Assembly: GCF_000717055.1 (NCBI RefSeq)
Contig: NZ_JNXI01000023.1
Location: 1 to 64,000, forward strand
DNA: 64,000 nucleotides
Source: Streptomyces iakyrus
Lineage (GTDB): Bacteria; Actinomycetota; Actinomycetes; Streptomycetales; Streptomycetaceae
Direction: 5' to 3'
This document shows, one piece after another, positions 1-8,326 of this stretch. Each line of letters starts with the position of its first letter. The first letter of the stretch is position 1. The notes under the pieces were generated by a model. That model worked only from the letters and a program-made list of their open reading frames with translations, was not told the DNA's origin and made no database searches. Position numbers and translations under genes: made by a program.

Positions 1-99
1 GACTGGCTGGACTGGTACAACTACCACCGACCCCACACCGGAATCGGCGGCCAAACGCCAGCCAGCCGCGTCACCAACCTGCCCGAACAGCACACCTAG
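1..99 (+). mobile_element. IS481-family transposase, C-terminal fragment (5' end outside window)
   Basis: An open frame from the first base ends in TAG at 97-99 and encodes 32 residues. The pattern WYNYHRPHTGIGG followed by SRVTN is the typical C-terminus of IS481-family DDE transposases (rve core, ISL/IS481 type). Everything upstream lies outside the window, so it cannot be said whether the element is intact. The stop codon sits inside CTAG, which is simultaneously the stop of the convergent membrane-protein gene. No clear terminal inverted repeat or target duplication is visible to the right of the stop. Confidence 0.8.
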
Positions 100-845
100 C
101 CGCGGGGGGACTCCCGGTACGGCCCCGGCGCGAACTCCGGCTCCGGATCCCGGGGGCCGAACAGGGCCATGAGCCCGAGGTGCAGCACCAGAGCGGCGAG
201 CGGCCAGGCCAGCAACGCCCCCTTCGCGCCCAGTTTCAGGGGCGCGTCGAACGTCACGCCCCGCCCGACGGCCTGAGCGTGCGCGATCACGTCCTCGGCG
301 GGCCCGAGCCACACCCCCACCCGCCAGGCGAGCAGCGAGCCGAGCAGCCCTCCGAGGGCCAGCCCCACCACCAGCGGCACGCCTCCGCGCCGGCGCAGCA
401 GGAAGACGACCAGCGCGCTGACGGCGCCGAAGCCCAGCCCGAGGAGCGTGAACGTGCCGTCGACCCCGATGGCCTGCTCCCCCTCGGTGTCCTTGAGGTA
501 GACGACCCAGCTCTTCTCCACCACGTCGCCGACGAGCGGCACGTGCGGCGCGAGCCACCACCACAGCACTCCGAGCAGCACCCCGCCGAGCGCCACCGCC
601 ACCGCGATCACCGCGGACTCCCGCAGTTCCGTCCTCATCCCGGGGCCGTCCTGTCCGTACCAGCCGTGCCCGGCGTACTCGGCGTGCTGCGACCCGGGAG
701 CCTGAGGCCCGGCGGCCGGCGGCTGCCACGGACCCTGTGCGGAGTGTTCGTGCGGCGGCGGTGGCGGAGTCAGCGGTGCGGTCACCCTGCCATCGTGCCA
801 GGCCCGCTTGTGTGCCGCGGCACCGGACGACCCCTCCTCGCTCAC
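96..845 (-). CDS. DUF2567-like integral membrane protein
   Basis: A 249-residue protein of unknown function. The first ~70 residues are Pro/Gly/His-rich and probably cytoplasmic. About four hydrophobic segments follow (near 77-98, 128-148, 153-172 and 208-232), with a soluble stretch between the first two. This layout resembles the actinobacterial DUF2567 family, but that assignment is from memory. The GTG start at 845 overlaps the TGA of the upstream ABC permease by four bases (GTGA), so it is probably the last gene of the ABC exporter operon. The end of the frame coincides with the stop of the transposase fragment, so its native C-terminus may have been changed by the insertion. Confidence 0.7.
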   Translation of the reverse strand: MSEEGSSGAAAHKRAWHDGRVTAPLTPPPPPHEHSAQGPWQPPAAGPQAPGSQHAEYAGHGWYGQDGPGMRTELRESAVIAVAVALGGVLLGVLWWWLAPHVPLVGDVVEKSWVVYLKDTEGEQAIGVDGTFTLLGLGFGAVSALVVFLLRRRGGVPLVVGLALGGLLGSLLAWRVGVWLGPAEDVIAHAQAVGRGVTFDAPLKLGAKGALLAWPLAALVLHLGLMALFGPRDPEPEFAPGPYRESPRG

Positions 846-1663
846 CGGACGGCCGCCCGGCGGTAGGCCCAGGTTGCCACGGCCAGCGAGACGACGCCCA
901 CGACCCCGCACACGGCGAGGTCACCGAGCACGAAGGCCCAGTCGGGATGCGGTCCGAAGGTCCGCGCGAAGGCCTCCACGCCGTACGTCGACGGCAGCAG
1001 GTCCCGCGTGAAGCGCACGACCTCCGGCATCCGGTCCGCCGGCAGCACGCCCAGCAGCAGCGCCGCCGACATGCCCAGCTGCCCGAGCAGCGTGGCCAGT
1101 TCCGGCCGGGGCGCGAGCAGTCCCAGTGCCGCCCCGAGCCCGGCCAGCGCGGCGCCCGCGAGCGGGATCACCGCCATGAGGATCCACAGATGGGCCATCG
1201 GCAGCCCGAACAGCACACAGCCGAACACCGCGGTCACGACGGTCCCGGGCACCGTGAACGAGGCGTACGCGCCCGCCGCGCCCAGCACCACGGCCGCCGG
1301 CGGCACCGGCAGCGTCGCGTAGTGGTCGAGGCCCCCGCTGGCCCGCAGCTGCCCGAAGTACTGCGCGAGCAGGTTCAGCGCGACGAAGGCGACCACCAGG
1401 ACCGACGACCCGGCGACGACGGCCTGCGCCTCCGCCCCGTCGTCCACGACCCCGCGCATCAGGATCATGATCCCGACCGACTGGAAGGTCGCCACGAACA
1501 GCAGCGGGATCCGCGCCACCCGCGCCCGGGACAGCTGGGCCCGGTACACGGCCGCCAGCGAAGGCCACAGCCGCGCCCGAGGTCCGAGCTCGGCCGCGCA
1601 CGCGGCGGGCTCCTCCACGGCCAGGGCACTGCCCGGCAGGACATCGGCGGGTACGACACTCAC
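842..1663 (-). CDS. ABC-2 type transporter permease
   Basis: About 273 residues with six predicted membrane segments typical of ABC-2 permeases. It is the membrane partner of the ATPase encoded immediately upstream (1767-2789), and together they should form an exporter of unknown substrate. The open frame reaches 1693, but I prefer the GTG at 1663 because a GAAGGGA ribosome-binding-like sequence lies about 11 bases before it and none precedes 1693. Its stop overlaps the start of the downstream membrane protein by four bases, implying translational coupling. Confidence 0.85.
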   Translation of the reverse strand: MSVVPADVLPGSALAVEEPAACAAELGPRARLWPSLAAVYRAQLSRARVARIPLLFVATFQSVGIMILMRGVVDDGAEAQAVVAGSSVLVVAFVALNLLAQYFGQLRASGGLDHYATLPVPPAAVVLGAAGAYASFTVPGTVVTAVFGCVLFGLPMAHLWILMAVIPLAGAALAGLGAALGLLAPRPELATLLGQLGMSAALLLGVLPADRMPEVVRFTRDLLPSTYGVEAFARTFGPHPDWAFVLGDLAVCGVVGVVSLAVATWAYRRAAVR

Positions 1664-1766
1664 GTCGCGCTGCTTCCCTTCGCTCGGGTCCACTGGGGCA
1701 GTCGCCTGTTCGGTACGGATACGGCGGCCGGTCTGCTCACGGCCCGCGCGCCCGGTGTCCTCGCGC

Positions 1767-2789
1767 TCACACCTTCACCAGCCCCTGCTGCACGGCCCCG
1801 CCGAGGGCGAGGTACACGTCCTCCAGGCTCGGCGTGGCCAGGGTGAAGTCGTCCAGGGCGGCGAAGGCGGCCCCGCCGGTGACCGTCGCGACGACCGTCC
1901 GGGCCTCCTCGGGCCCGAGCCGCAGCGTCCAGCGGCGGCCCGACTCCACGACGCGGTCCTTCAGGGCGGCCACCTCAGGCACGTGCAGCGGAGCCGCCTC
2001 CCGCCACACCAGGTCGACGCGCACCTCACCGGCGACCTGCTCCTTCAGCCCGCCGGGGGTGTCGCAGGCGATCACCCGCCCCCGGTCGAGGACGGCCACC
2101 CGGTCCAGCACCGTCTCGGCCTCGATGACGTTGTGGGTGACGAGCAGCACGGTCGTCCCGCGCTCGGCCCGGCGCCGGTCGACGGCGGACCACACGGCCC
2201 GCCGCGCCACCGGGTCCATGCCGGTGGTCGGCTCGTCGAGCACGAGAAGCGGCCGCTCCCCCACCAGGGCCGCGGCGAAGCAGGCCAGGCGCCGCTGGCC
2301 CCCGGAGAGCTTCTTCAGCGGCCGCCCGGCCAGCGGGGCGAGCCCCAGCTCGTCGAGGACGGCGTCCCGCTCGGCCCGCGCCTGCCGTACGTCCAGGCCG
2401 CGCAGCCGCCCGGTGGTCTCGGCGGCGAGCGACACGGTCAGCTCGTCGAGGGCGGTCGACTCCTGCCCGAGGTAGGCGAGGATCCGCGAGGCCCGCTCGG
2501 GGTGGCGCACGATGTCGTGGCCGAGGATCTCCACACCGCCGTGGTCGGGCCGCATCAGCCCGGTGAGCTGGCGCACGAGGGTGGACTTGCCGGCGCCGTT
2601 CGGCCCGAGCAGGCCGAAGATCTCACCGCGGCGGATGTCGAGCGTCACGTCGTCCGTGGCCCGGACCTCGGGTGTTCCCGGGGCCCCGCGCCGGCCCCGG
2701 ACCGCCGGATAGGTCTTGGTCAGCCCGCGCACCGCGCACACGACGACGTCACCATCGTGCCGAAATGCCTGTGCCGCACGCTTACTCAC
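1767..2789 (-). CDS. ABC transporter ATP-binding protein
   Basis: A 340-residue cytoplasmic ATPase of the drug-exporter (DrrA-like) type. Walker A GPNGAGKST lies at residues 62-70. An LSGGQ signature and a Walker B followed by DEPTTGMDP are present, so it looks catalytically complete. The C-terminal ~90 residues resemble the accessory domain common in this subfamily. It should energise the ABC-2 permease encoded 103 bases downstream. There is no convincing ribosome-binding site. Instead TAGTCT lies eight bases before the GTG start (2798-2803), which fits a leaderless transcript. Confidence 0.9.
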   Translation of the reverse strand: MSKRAAQAFRHDGDVVVCAVRGLTKTYPAVRGRRGAPGTPEVRATDDVTLDIRRGEIFGLLGPNGAGKSTLVRQLTGLMRPDHGGVEILGHDIVRHPERASRILAYLGQESTALDELTVSLAAETTGRLRGLDVRQARAERDAVLDELGLAPLAGRPLKKLSGGQRRLACFAAALVGERPLLVLDEPTTGMDPVARRAVWSAVDRRRAERGTTVLLVTHNVIEAETVLDRVAVLDRGRVIACDTPGGLKEQVAGEVRVDLVWREAAPLHVPEVAALKDRVVESGRRWTLRLGPEEARTVVATVTGGAAFAALDDFTLATPSLEDVYLALGGAVQQGLVKV

Positions 2790-2797
2790 AAGGGACG

Positions 2798-2803
2798 AGA
2801 CTA
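2798..2803 (-). promoter_or_regulatory. Predicted -10 element (TAGTCT) of a leaderless ABC-ATPase transcript
   Basis: A TANNNT hexamer lies eight bases upstream of the GTG start at 2789, where a transcript would start at or next to the start codon. No good -35 hexamer is visible, and there is no Shine-Dalgarno sequence. Position and sequence only. Confidence 0.4.
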
Positions 2804-2877
2804 CGGGGTCGGCGACCCCGGTCCGCTCCCGGGTCGGTTCATTCCGGGAAATCCTCCGGCAAAGGACTCAGGGTCCC

Positions 2878-4098
2878 TCAGTCGTCGAGGGGTGGGTGCT
2901 CCACACCCGTGCGCACGCTGATCTCCCGCCAGAAGCCGGCCCGGATGGCGTAGCGGTCCCGCTCGTCGATCTGGTCGTCCTTGTGGGCGAGCAGGCCGAA
3001 CCGGGCGGCGTAGCGCAGCAGCTCCCCGTCGACACGATGCGGGATGCGCGGGTACATCCCGGACAGTTTCTGCAGGTGGTTCTGGTCGCCGAGGCGCTCC
3101 ACCCAGCGCCGCGCGAAGACCTGCCCCACCTCGAAGGGGTCACCGCCGACGGTGGTGATGTCCTCCTCGCGGTCGGCCCACCGCTGCTCCGCCGTGGTCA
3201 GCTGGGCGAGCGTCGGCATCGAGGCGGCCTCGGGGGGCTCGGCCGTGGGCCGGTCGACCCAGCCTTTGTCGGAGGACCACCGGAGGGTTGCGGAGGCGGG
3301 GTGCTGGGCGGGCTGGGTGCCGGGGGCCCGCAGGGCGGCCAGGTCCTTGGGCGTGGGGACCCCTTTGGCGGCGGGCATCCGCTCCTCGGTGCCGTTCTGC
3401 CCGGGGCCGGCCACCGGGTGGCGGGGCTGCGGGGCGGGCCGGTCGGTCGCGGCGCCGAGCGCGGACTCGGGCAGCGGCGCGGAGAGGATCGCGGCGATCT
3501 CGGGGCGGGGCGCGGGCTGCGGCGCGCACGCCCCGGTGTAGTCCTTGGCGCGGACGGCCTTGGTGATCCACGTGCGGTCCAGGACGCGCCGCTCGTCGGC
3601 CTCGGCGACCAGGTCCTCGGACTGGTTGTAGTCGCCGTCGGCGGCCTGGACGGCCCACAGATGGACGGCGACGCCGTGCTCCTTGGCGGCCATCATGCCG
3701 GGCAGCAGATCGCCGTCGCCGGTGACGAGGACGATGTCGGAGCAGGCGCGGTTGCGGGCCAGTTCGGTCAGCTCGGCGTGCATCGCGGCGTCCACGCCCT
3801 TCTGCGCCCAGCGGCCGTCGCTGCGGGTCAGGGCGCCGAGCCGGACGGTGACCCGGGGCATCACGCGCAGCCTGCGGTGCTCGGGCTGCGGGACGCGGTC
3901 GGGGGCGCCGTCGAACCAGTAGATGCGCAGCAGCGGCTGCTGCGTGTCGGACTCGGCGCGTTCACGCAGCCCCTGGATGAGGGCGGTGTGGTCGACGGTG
4001 ATCCGGGACCGCGAGGGCTCTCCGGCGAGGAGACTCGCCGCGGCTCCCAGCAGATACCCAGCGTCCACCAGGACGATGCAGCGGTCCACGCGACTCAC
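2878..4098 (-). CDS. NYN-domain (PIN-like) protein, putative ribonuclease
   Basis: A 406-residue protein. The first ~150 residues match the NYN/DUF88 fold: an early Asp in VDAGYLL, a conserved Asp in KGVDAAMHAEL and the VTGDGDL motif near residue 120. These acidic residues usually bind metal in PIN-like nucleases. A Pro/Ala-rich linker (about 175-280) leads to a C-terminal region of ~110 residues rich in charged residues and aromatic positions, probably a second folded domain. The start is GTG. It is upstream of, and divergent from, the small basic protein gene. The RNA substrate is unknown; nuclease activity is inferred from the family. Confidence 0.75.
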   Translation of the reverse strand: MSRVDRCIVLVDAGYLLGAAASLLAGEPSRSRITVDHTALIQGLRERAESDTQQPLLRIYWFDGAPDRVPQPEHRRLRVMPRVTVRLGALTRSDGRWAQKGVDAAMHAELTELARNRACSDIVLVTGDGDLLPGMMAAKEHGVAVHLWAVQAADGDYNQSEDLVAEADERRVLDRTWITKAVRAKDYTGACAPQPAPRPEIAAILSAPLPESALGAATDRPAPQPRHPVAGPGQNGTEERMPAAKGVPTPKDLAALRAPGTQPAQHPASATLRWSSDKGWVDRPTAEPPEAASMPTLAQLTTAEQRWADREEDITTVGGDPFEVGQVFARRWVERLGDQNHLQKLSGMYPRIPHRVDGELLRYAARFGLLAHKDDQIDERDRYAIRAGFWREISVRTGVEHPPLDD

Positions 4099-4296
4099 CC
4101 TCTTCCCAGGAGGTTTGCTTCGGGCTTGCTTCGAGTCTGCCCGACGGCGCGGAGGTTAACGGCCGGAACTCGATCTTCGGCGTGGCGTTTCGGGACGCGC
4201 AGCTCCGACCACCCCTGTCACACACGGTAATTGTCCGACATGCGATCGTTGTCGGCCTGTGTGAATCTGGTCCCGGCCCTGGCCCCTAGTCCCCCA

Positions 4297-4303
4297 CAGG
4301 AGG
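4297..4303 (+). promoter_or_regulatory. Strong ribosome-binding site of the 55-residue protein
   Basis: CAGGAGG ends seven bases before the ATG at 4311. It supports the reality of a gene that would otherwise be too short to notice. Confidence 0.75.
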
Positions 4304-4310
4304 CATCACC

Positions 4311-4478
4311 ATGGCCAAGAACAAGAACCGTGACCGTAAGCAGCAGCGTCCGACCGAGCGTGGCCAGCGGGCCGACCGCAGCCCCGCCTCGCAGACGGAG
4401 CCCCAGACCGAGGTCGAGGCGACTCCGGGCGAGATGGCGCCGTCCGGCAAGCGAAAGCGCAGCTTCGGCCACAACTGA
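4311..4478 (+). CDS. Small basic hydrophilic protein, 55 residues
   Basis: Starts MAKNKNRDRKQ and ends RKRSFGHN. It is rich in Lys, Arg, Gln and Glu, with no hydrophobic segment, so it is likely cytoplasmic and possibly nucleic-acid binding or disordered. A strong AGGAGG lies at the right distance, and a perfect terminator hairpin follows the stop by 37 bases, so it is a self-contained transcription unit. I recall similar small proteins annotated as hypothetical in streptomycetes. The function is unknown. It is convergent with dnaE. Confidence 0.75.
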   Translation: MAKNKNRDRKQQRPTERGQRADRSPASQTEPQTEVEATPGEMAPSGKRKRSFGHN

Positions 4479-4515
4479 CGTCTGCGTGACGGGTGTTGAG
4501 CCCACGCATACGCAC

Positions 4516-4547
4516 GAGGGGCGTACCCGGTTGCGGGTACGCCCCTC
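4516..4547. terminator. Bidirectional terminator hairpin between the small basic protein gene and dnaE
   Basis: A perfect 13-bp stem (GAGGGGCGTACCC and its complement) with a six-base loop, placed between two convergent genes. There is no T-run, as is usual for streptomycete terminators. Confidence 0.8.
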
Positions 4548-4568
4548 AAGCGCGTCGAGATCCGTGCG

Positions 4569-7500
4569 TCACCCGGCCAGGCAGGACGGCCCGAGCAGCA
4601 CCTTCAGGTCTCCGAAGAGCGCCGGGTCCGGCTTCACCCGGTGCCGGTCCAGCCGCAGCACGGTCGTCTTGGTGGGTCCCTGGAGCTTGATCCGGACCTC
4701 GCTGTCGCCCTTGTGGTGGCTGAGGACCTCGCCGAGGCGGCTGACCAGCGGCGGGGTGACCCGGGTGGCCGGGATGGTGAGGACCACGGGGGCGTTGGTG
4801 CCCGCGTTCGACAGGTCCGGGACCATCAGCTCCATCGCGACGAGCCGCGGGATGTCCTCGCGCTTGTCGAGGCGGCCCTTGACGAACACCACGGCGTCCT
4901 CGACGAGTTGGGTCGAGACGAGCTGGTAGGTCGCGGGGAAGAACATGCACTCGATCGAGCCGGCGAGGTCCTCGACGGTGGCGATGGCCCAGGCGTTGCC
5001 CTGCTTGGTCATCTTCCGCTGCAGACCCGAGATGATGCCGCCGATGGTGACGACCGCGCCGTCGGAGTGCTCACCTCCGGTCAGCTGGGAGATGCCCGCG
5101 TCGGCCTTGTCGGACAGGATGTGCTCCAGGCCGAACAGCGGGTGGTCGGAGACGTACAGACCGAGCATCTCCCGCTCCTGGGCGAGGAGATAGGTCTTGT
5201 CCCACTCGTCGGGCGAGAACTCCACGTCGAGCCCGAAGCCCGGCTCGCTGGTCTCGGCCTCGCCCATGCCGCCGAAGAGGTCGAACTGCCCCTCGGCCTC
5301 CTTGCGCTTGACCGCGACCACGTTGTCGATCATCGGCTCGTAGTGCGCCGTGAGGCCCTTGCGGGTGTGGCCCATCGCGTCGAAGGCGCCGGCCTTGATC
5401 AGCGACTCGGTGGTGCGCTTGTTGCAGACCACCGCCTCCACCTTGTCGAGGTAGTCCGGGAAGGAGACGTACTTCCCCTTGGCCTTGCGGCACCTGATGA
5501 TCGACTCGACCACGTTCGTACCGACGTTGCGGACGGCGGAGAGGCCGAAGAGGATCACGTCGTCGCCCTGGGCCGCGAAGTTGGACATCGACTCGTTGAC
5601 GTCCGGCGGGAGCACCTTGATGCCCATGCGGCGGCACTCGTTGAGGTAGACGGCCGACTTGTCCTTGTCGTCCTTCACGGACGTGAGCAGCGCGGCCATG
5701 TACTCGGCGGGGTGGTTCGCCTTGAGGTACGCCGTCCAGTACGAGACGAGTCCGTACGCGGCGGAGTGCGCCTTGTTGAACGCGTATCCGGCGAAGGGGA
5801 CCAGCACGTCCCACAGGGCCTGGATGGCCTCGTCGCTGAAGCCCTTCTTGCGGGCGCCCTCCTGGAAGAGGACGAAGTTCTTCGCCAGTTCCTCGGGCTT
5901 CTTCTTGCCCATCACGCGGCGGAGGATGTCGGCCTCGCCGAGCGAGTAGCCGGCGATGATCTGGGCGGCCTTCTGCACCTGCTCCTGGTAGACGATCAGG
6001 CCGTAGGTGACGTCCAGGACCTCCTTGAGCGGCTCCTCCAGCTCGGGGTGGATGGGCGTGATCTCCTGCTGCCCGTTCTTGCGCAGCGCGTAGTTCGTGT
6101 GGGAGTTCATGCCCATCGGGCCCGGGCGATACAGGGCCGACACGGCGGAGATGTCTTCGAAGTTGTCCGGCTTCATCAGCCGGAGTAGGGAGCGCATGGG
6201 GCCGCCGTCGAACTGGAAGACGCCGAGGGTGTCGCCGCGCTGGAGCAGTTCGAAGGTCGTGGGGTCGTCGAGCGGGAGGCTCAGGAGGTCGATGTCGACC
6301 CCCTTGTTGGACTTCACCATCTTGACGGCGTCGTCCATGATCGTCAGGTTGCGCAGGCCGAGGAAGTCCATCTTCAGCAGGCCGAGCGACTCGCAGCTCG
6401 GGTAGTCCCACTGGGTGATGGTGACCTTGTCCGTGTGCCTGACCCAGACGGGCACGTGGTCGGTGATGGTCTCACTGGACATGATCACGCCGGCGGCGTG
6501 CACGCCCATCTGCCGGACCAGGCCCTCGACGCCCTTGGCGGTGTCGATGACCTTCTTCACGTCCGGCTCGTTCTCGTACATCGCCCGGATCTCGCCCGCC
6601 TCCGAGTAGCGGGGGTGCTCGGGGTTGGTGATGCCGTCGAGGTTGATGCCCTTGCCCAGGACGTCGGCGGGCATGGCCTTCGTGAGGCGGTCGCCCATCG
6701 CGTACGGGTAGCCCAGCACGCGTGCGGAGTCCTTGATCGCGTTCTTGGCCTTGATGGTGCCGTACGTGCCGATCATGGCGACCTTGTCGGCCCCGTACTT
6801 CTCCGTCACGTACCGGATCACCTCGACGCGCCGGCGCTCGTCGAAGTCGATGTCGACATCGGGCATGGAGATGCGCTCGGGGTTGAGGAACCGCTCGAAG
6901 ATCAGGCCGTGCGGGATGGGGTCGAGGTCGGTGATGCCCAGGGCGTAGGCGACGATCGAGCCGGCCGCTGAGCCGCGGCCGGGGCCGACCGCGATGCCCT
7001 GCTTCTTGGCCCACATGATGAAGTCGGCGACCACGAGGAAGTAGCCCGGGAAGCCCATCGAGATGATGGTGTCCATCTCGTACTCGACCTGCTTCATGCG
7101 GTCGTCCGGGATGCCGTCCGGGAAGCGGCGGTGCATGCCGCGCAGGGTCTCCTCGCGGAACCAGCTGACCTCCGTGTACCCCTCCGGGATGTCGAACTTG
7201 GGCATGAGGTCGCGCTTCTGGAACATGCCCGTGGTGTCGACCATCTCGGCGATCAGGCGGGTGTTGGCGCAGCCCTGCTGCCAGGCGTCCGAGGAGTCGA
7301 TGGCGTACATCTCGTCCGTGGACTTCAGGTAGTAGCCGGTGCCGTCGAACCGGAAGCGGTCGGGGTCGGAGAGGTTCTTGCCGGTCTGGATGCACAGCAG
7401 GGCGTCGTGGGCGCTCGCCTCGTGTGAGTACGTGTAGTGCGAGTCGTTGGTGACCAGCGGGGGGATGCCGAGCTTCTTGGCGATCTCCAGGAGGCCGTCG

Positions 7501-8108
7501 CGGACCCGGTGCTCGATCTCGATGCCGTGGTCCATCAGCTCCAGGAAGTAGCGGTCCTTGCCGAAGATGTCCTGGTAGTCGGCGGCGGCCTTCAGGGCCT
7601 CGTCGAAGTGGCCGAGGCGCAGCCGGGTCTGGACCTCGCCGGAGGGGCAGCCGGTGGAGGCGACGATCCCCTCGGACCACTGGGCGATGGTCTCCTTGTC
7701 CATCCGGGGCCACTTCTGCAGCCAGCCCTCGGCGTACGCGTCGGAGGAGAGCCGGAAGAGGTTGTGCAGGCCGGTCGAGTTCACCGCCCACATCGTCTTG
7801 TGGGTGTAACCACCGGAACCGGAGACGTCGTCCCGCTTCTGGTGCGGCTGGCCCCACTGGATCTTGCGCTTGTTGCGCCGGGACTCGGGCGCGACGTACG
7901 CCTCGATCCCGATGATCGGGGTGACTCCGGCCTTCTGCGCGGAATGGAAGAAGTCGTACGCGCCGTGCAGGTTGCCGTGGTCGGACATGGCGATGTGCGT
8001 CATGCCCATCTCGTTGCACGCGTTGAACATGTCCTTCAGCCGCGCGGCACCGTCCAGCAGCGAGTACTGGGTGTGGACGTGCAGGTGCGTGAACGGCGGC
8101 TTTGACAC
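4569..8108 (-). CDS. dnaE: DNA polymerase III alpha subunit (replicative polymerase)
   Basis: A 1179-residue catalytic subunit of the replicase. The N-terminal PHP domain begins with HLHVHT at residues 8-13. The polymerase core contains GRGSAAGS and the catalytic PDVDIDFD acidic motif near residues 415-420. Helix-hairpin-helix and OB-fold regions follow towards the C-terminus. Length and domain order match the DnaE1 group, with no intein. The frame extends eight codons further upstream, but I chose the GTG at 8108. GGAGG lies about nine bases before it, and the protein then begins with the conserved SKPPFTHLHVHT. Confidence 0.97.
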   Translation of the reverse strand: MSKPPFTHLHVHTQYSLLDGAARLKDMFNACNEMGMTHIAMSDHGNLHGAYDFFHSAQKAGVTPIIGIEAYVAPESRRNKRKIQWGQPHQKRDDVSGSGGYTHKTMWAVNSTGLHNLFRLSSDAYAEGWLQKWPRMDKETIAQWSEGIVASTGCPSGEVQTRLRLGHFDEALKAAADYQDIFGKDRYFLELMDHGIEIEHRVRDGLLEIAKKLGIPPLVTNDSHYTYSHEASAHDALLCIQTGKNLSDPDRFRFDGTGYYLKSTDEMYAIDSSDAWQQGCANTRLIAEMVDTTGMFQKRDLMPKFDIPEGYTEVSWFREETLRGMHRRFPDGIPDDRMKQVEYEMDTIISMGFPGYFLVVADFIMWAKKQGIAVGPGRGSAAGSIVAYALGITDLDPIPHGLIFERFLNPERISMPDVDIDFDERRRVEVIRYVTEKYGADKVAMIGTYGTIKAKNAIKDSARVLGYPYAMGDRLTKAMPADVLGKGINLDGITNPEHPRYSEAGEIRAMYENEPDVKKVIDTAKGVEGLVRQMGVHAAGVIMSSETITDHVPVWVRHTDKVTITQWDYPSCESLGLLKMDFLGLRNLTIMDDAVKMVKSNKGVDIDLLSLPLDDPTTFELLQRGDTLGVFQFDGGPMRSLLRLMKPDNFEDISAVSALYRPGPMGMNSHTNYALRKNGQQEITPIHPELEEPLKEVLDVTYGLIVYQEQVQKAAQIIAGYSLGEADILRRVMGKKKPEELAKNFVLFQEGARKKGFSDEAIQALWDVLVPFAGYAFNKAHSAAYGLVSYWTAYLKANHPAEYMAALLTSVKDDKDKSAVYLNECRRMGIKVLPPDVNESMSNFAAQGDDVILFGLSAVRNVGTNVVESIIRCRKAKGKYVSFPDYLDKVEAVVCNKRTTESLIKAGAFDAMGHTRKGLTAHYEPMIDNVVAVKRKEAEGQFDLFGGMGEAETSEPGFGLDVEFSPDEWDKTYLLAQEREMLGLYVSDHPLFGLEHILSDKADAGISQLTGGEHSDGAVVTIGGIISGLQRKMTKQGNAWAIATVEDLAGSIECMFFPATYQLVSTQLVEDAVVFVKGRLDKREDIPRLVAMELMVPDLSNAGTNAPVVLTIPATRVTPPLVSRLGEVLSHHKGDSEVRIKLQGPTKTTVLRLDRHRVKPDPALFGDLKVLLGPSCLAG

Positions 8109-8326
8109 GGCTGCGGCCTCCAGAGGAAACATATGACAAATGGGGCCCGGCAGGCTGCGGACAGTCTGGGGGACAGCGTCGAAGTCTATGCCTCGGCACT
8201 GACACCCGGAGGGCTGACCCGCGTACCTCCGTGCGAGGGTTCGCGGGCACTCCCGCGAGCCGCCGCACGTTAGGCTTCAGGGCGGACCTGCCGCCCTGAC
8301 ACGCATGCACCAGGAGGCACCCAGCG

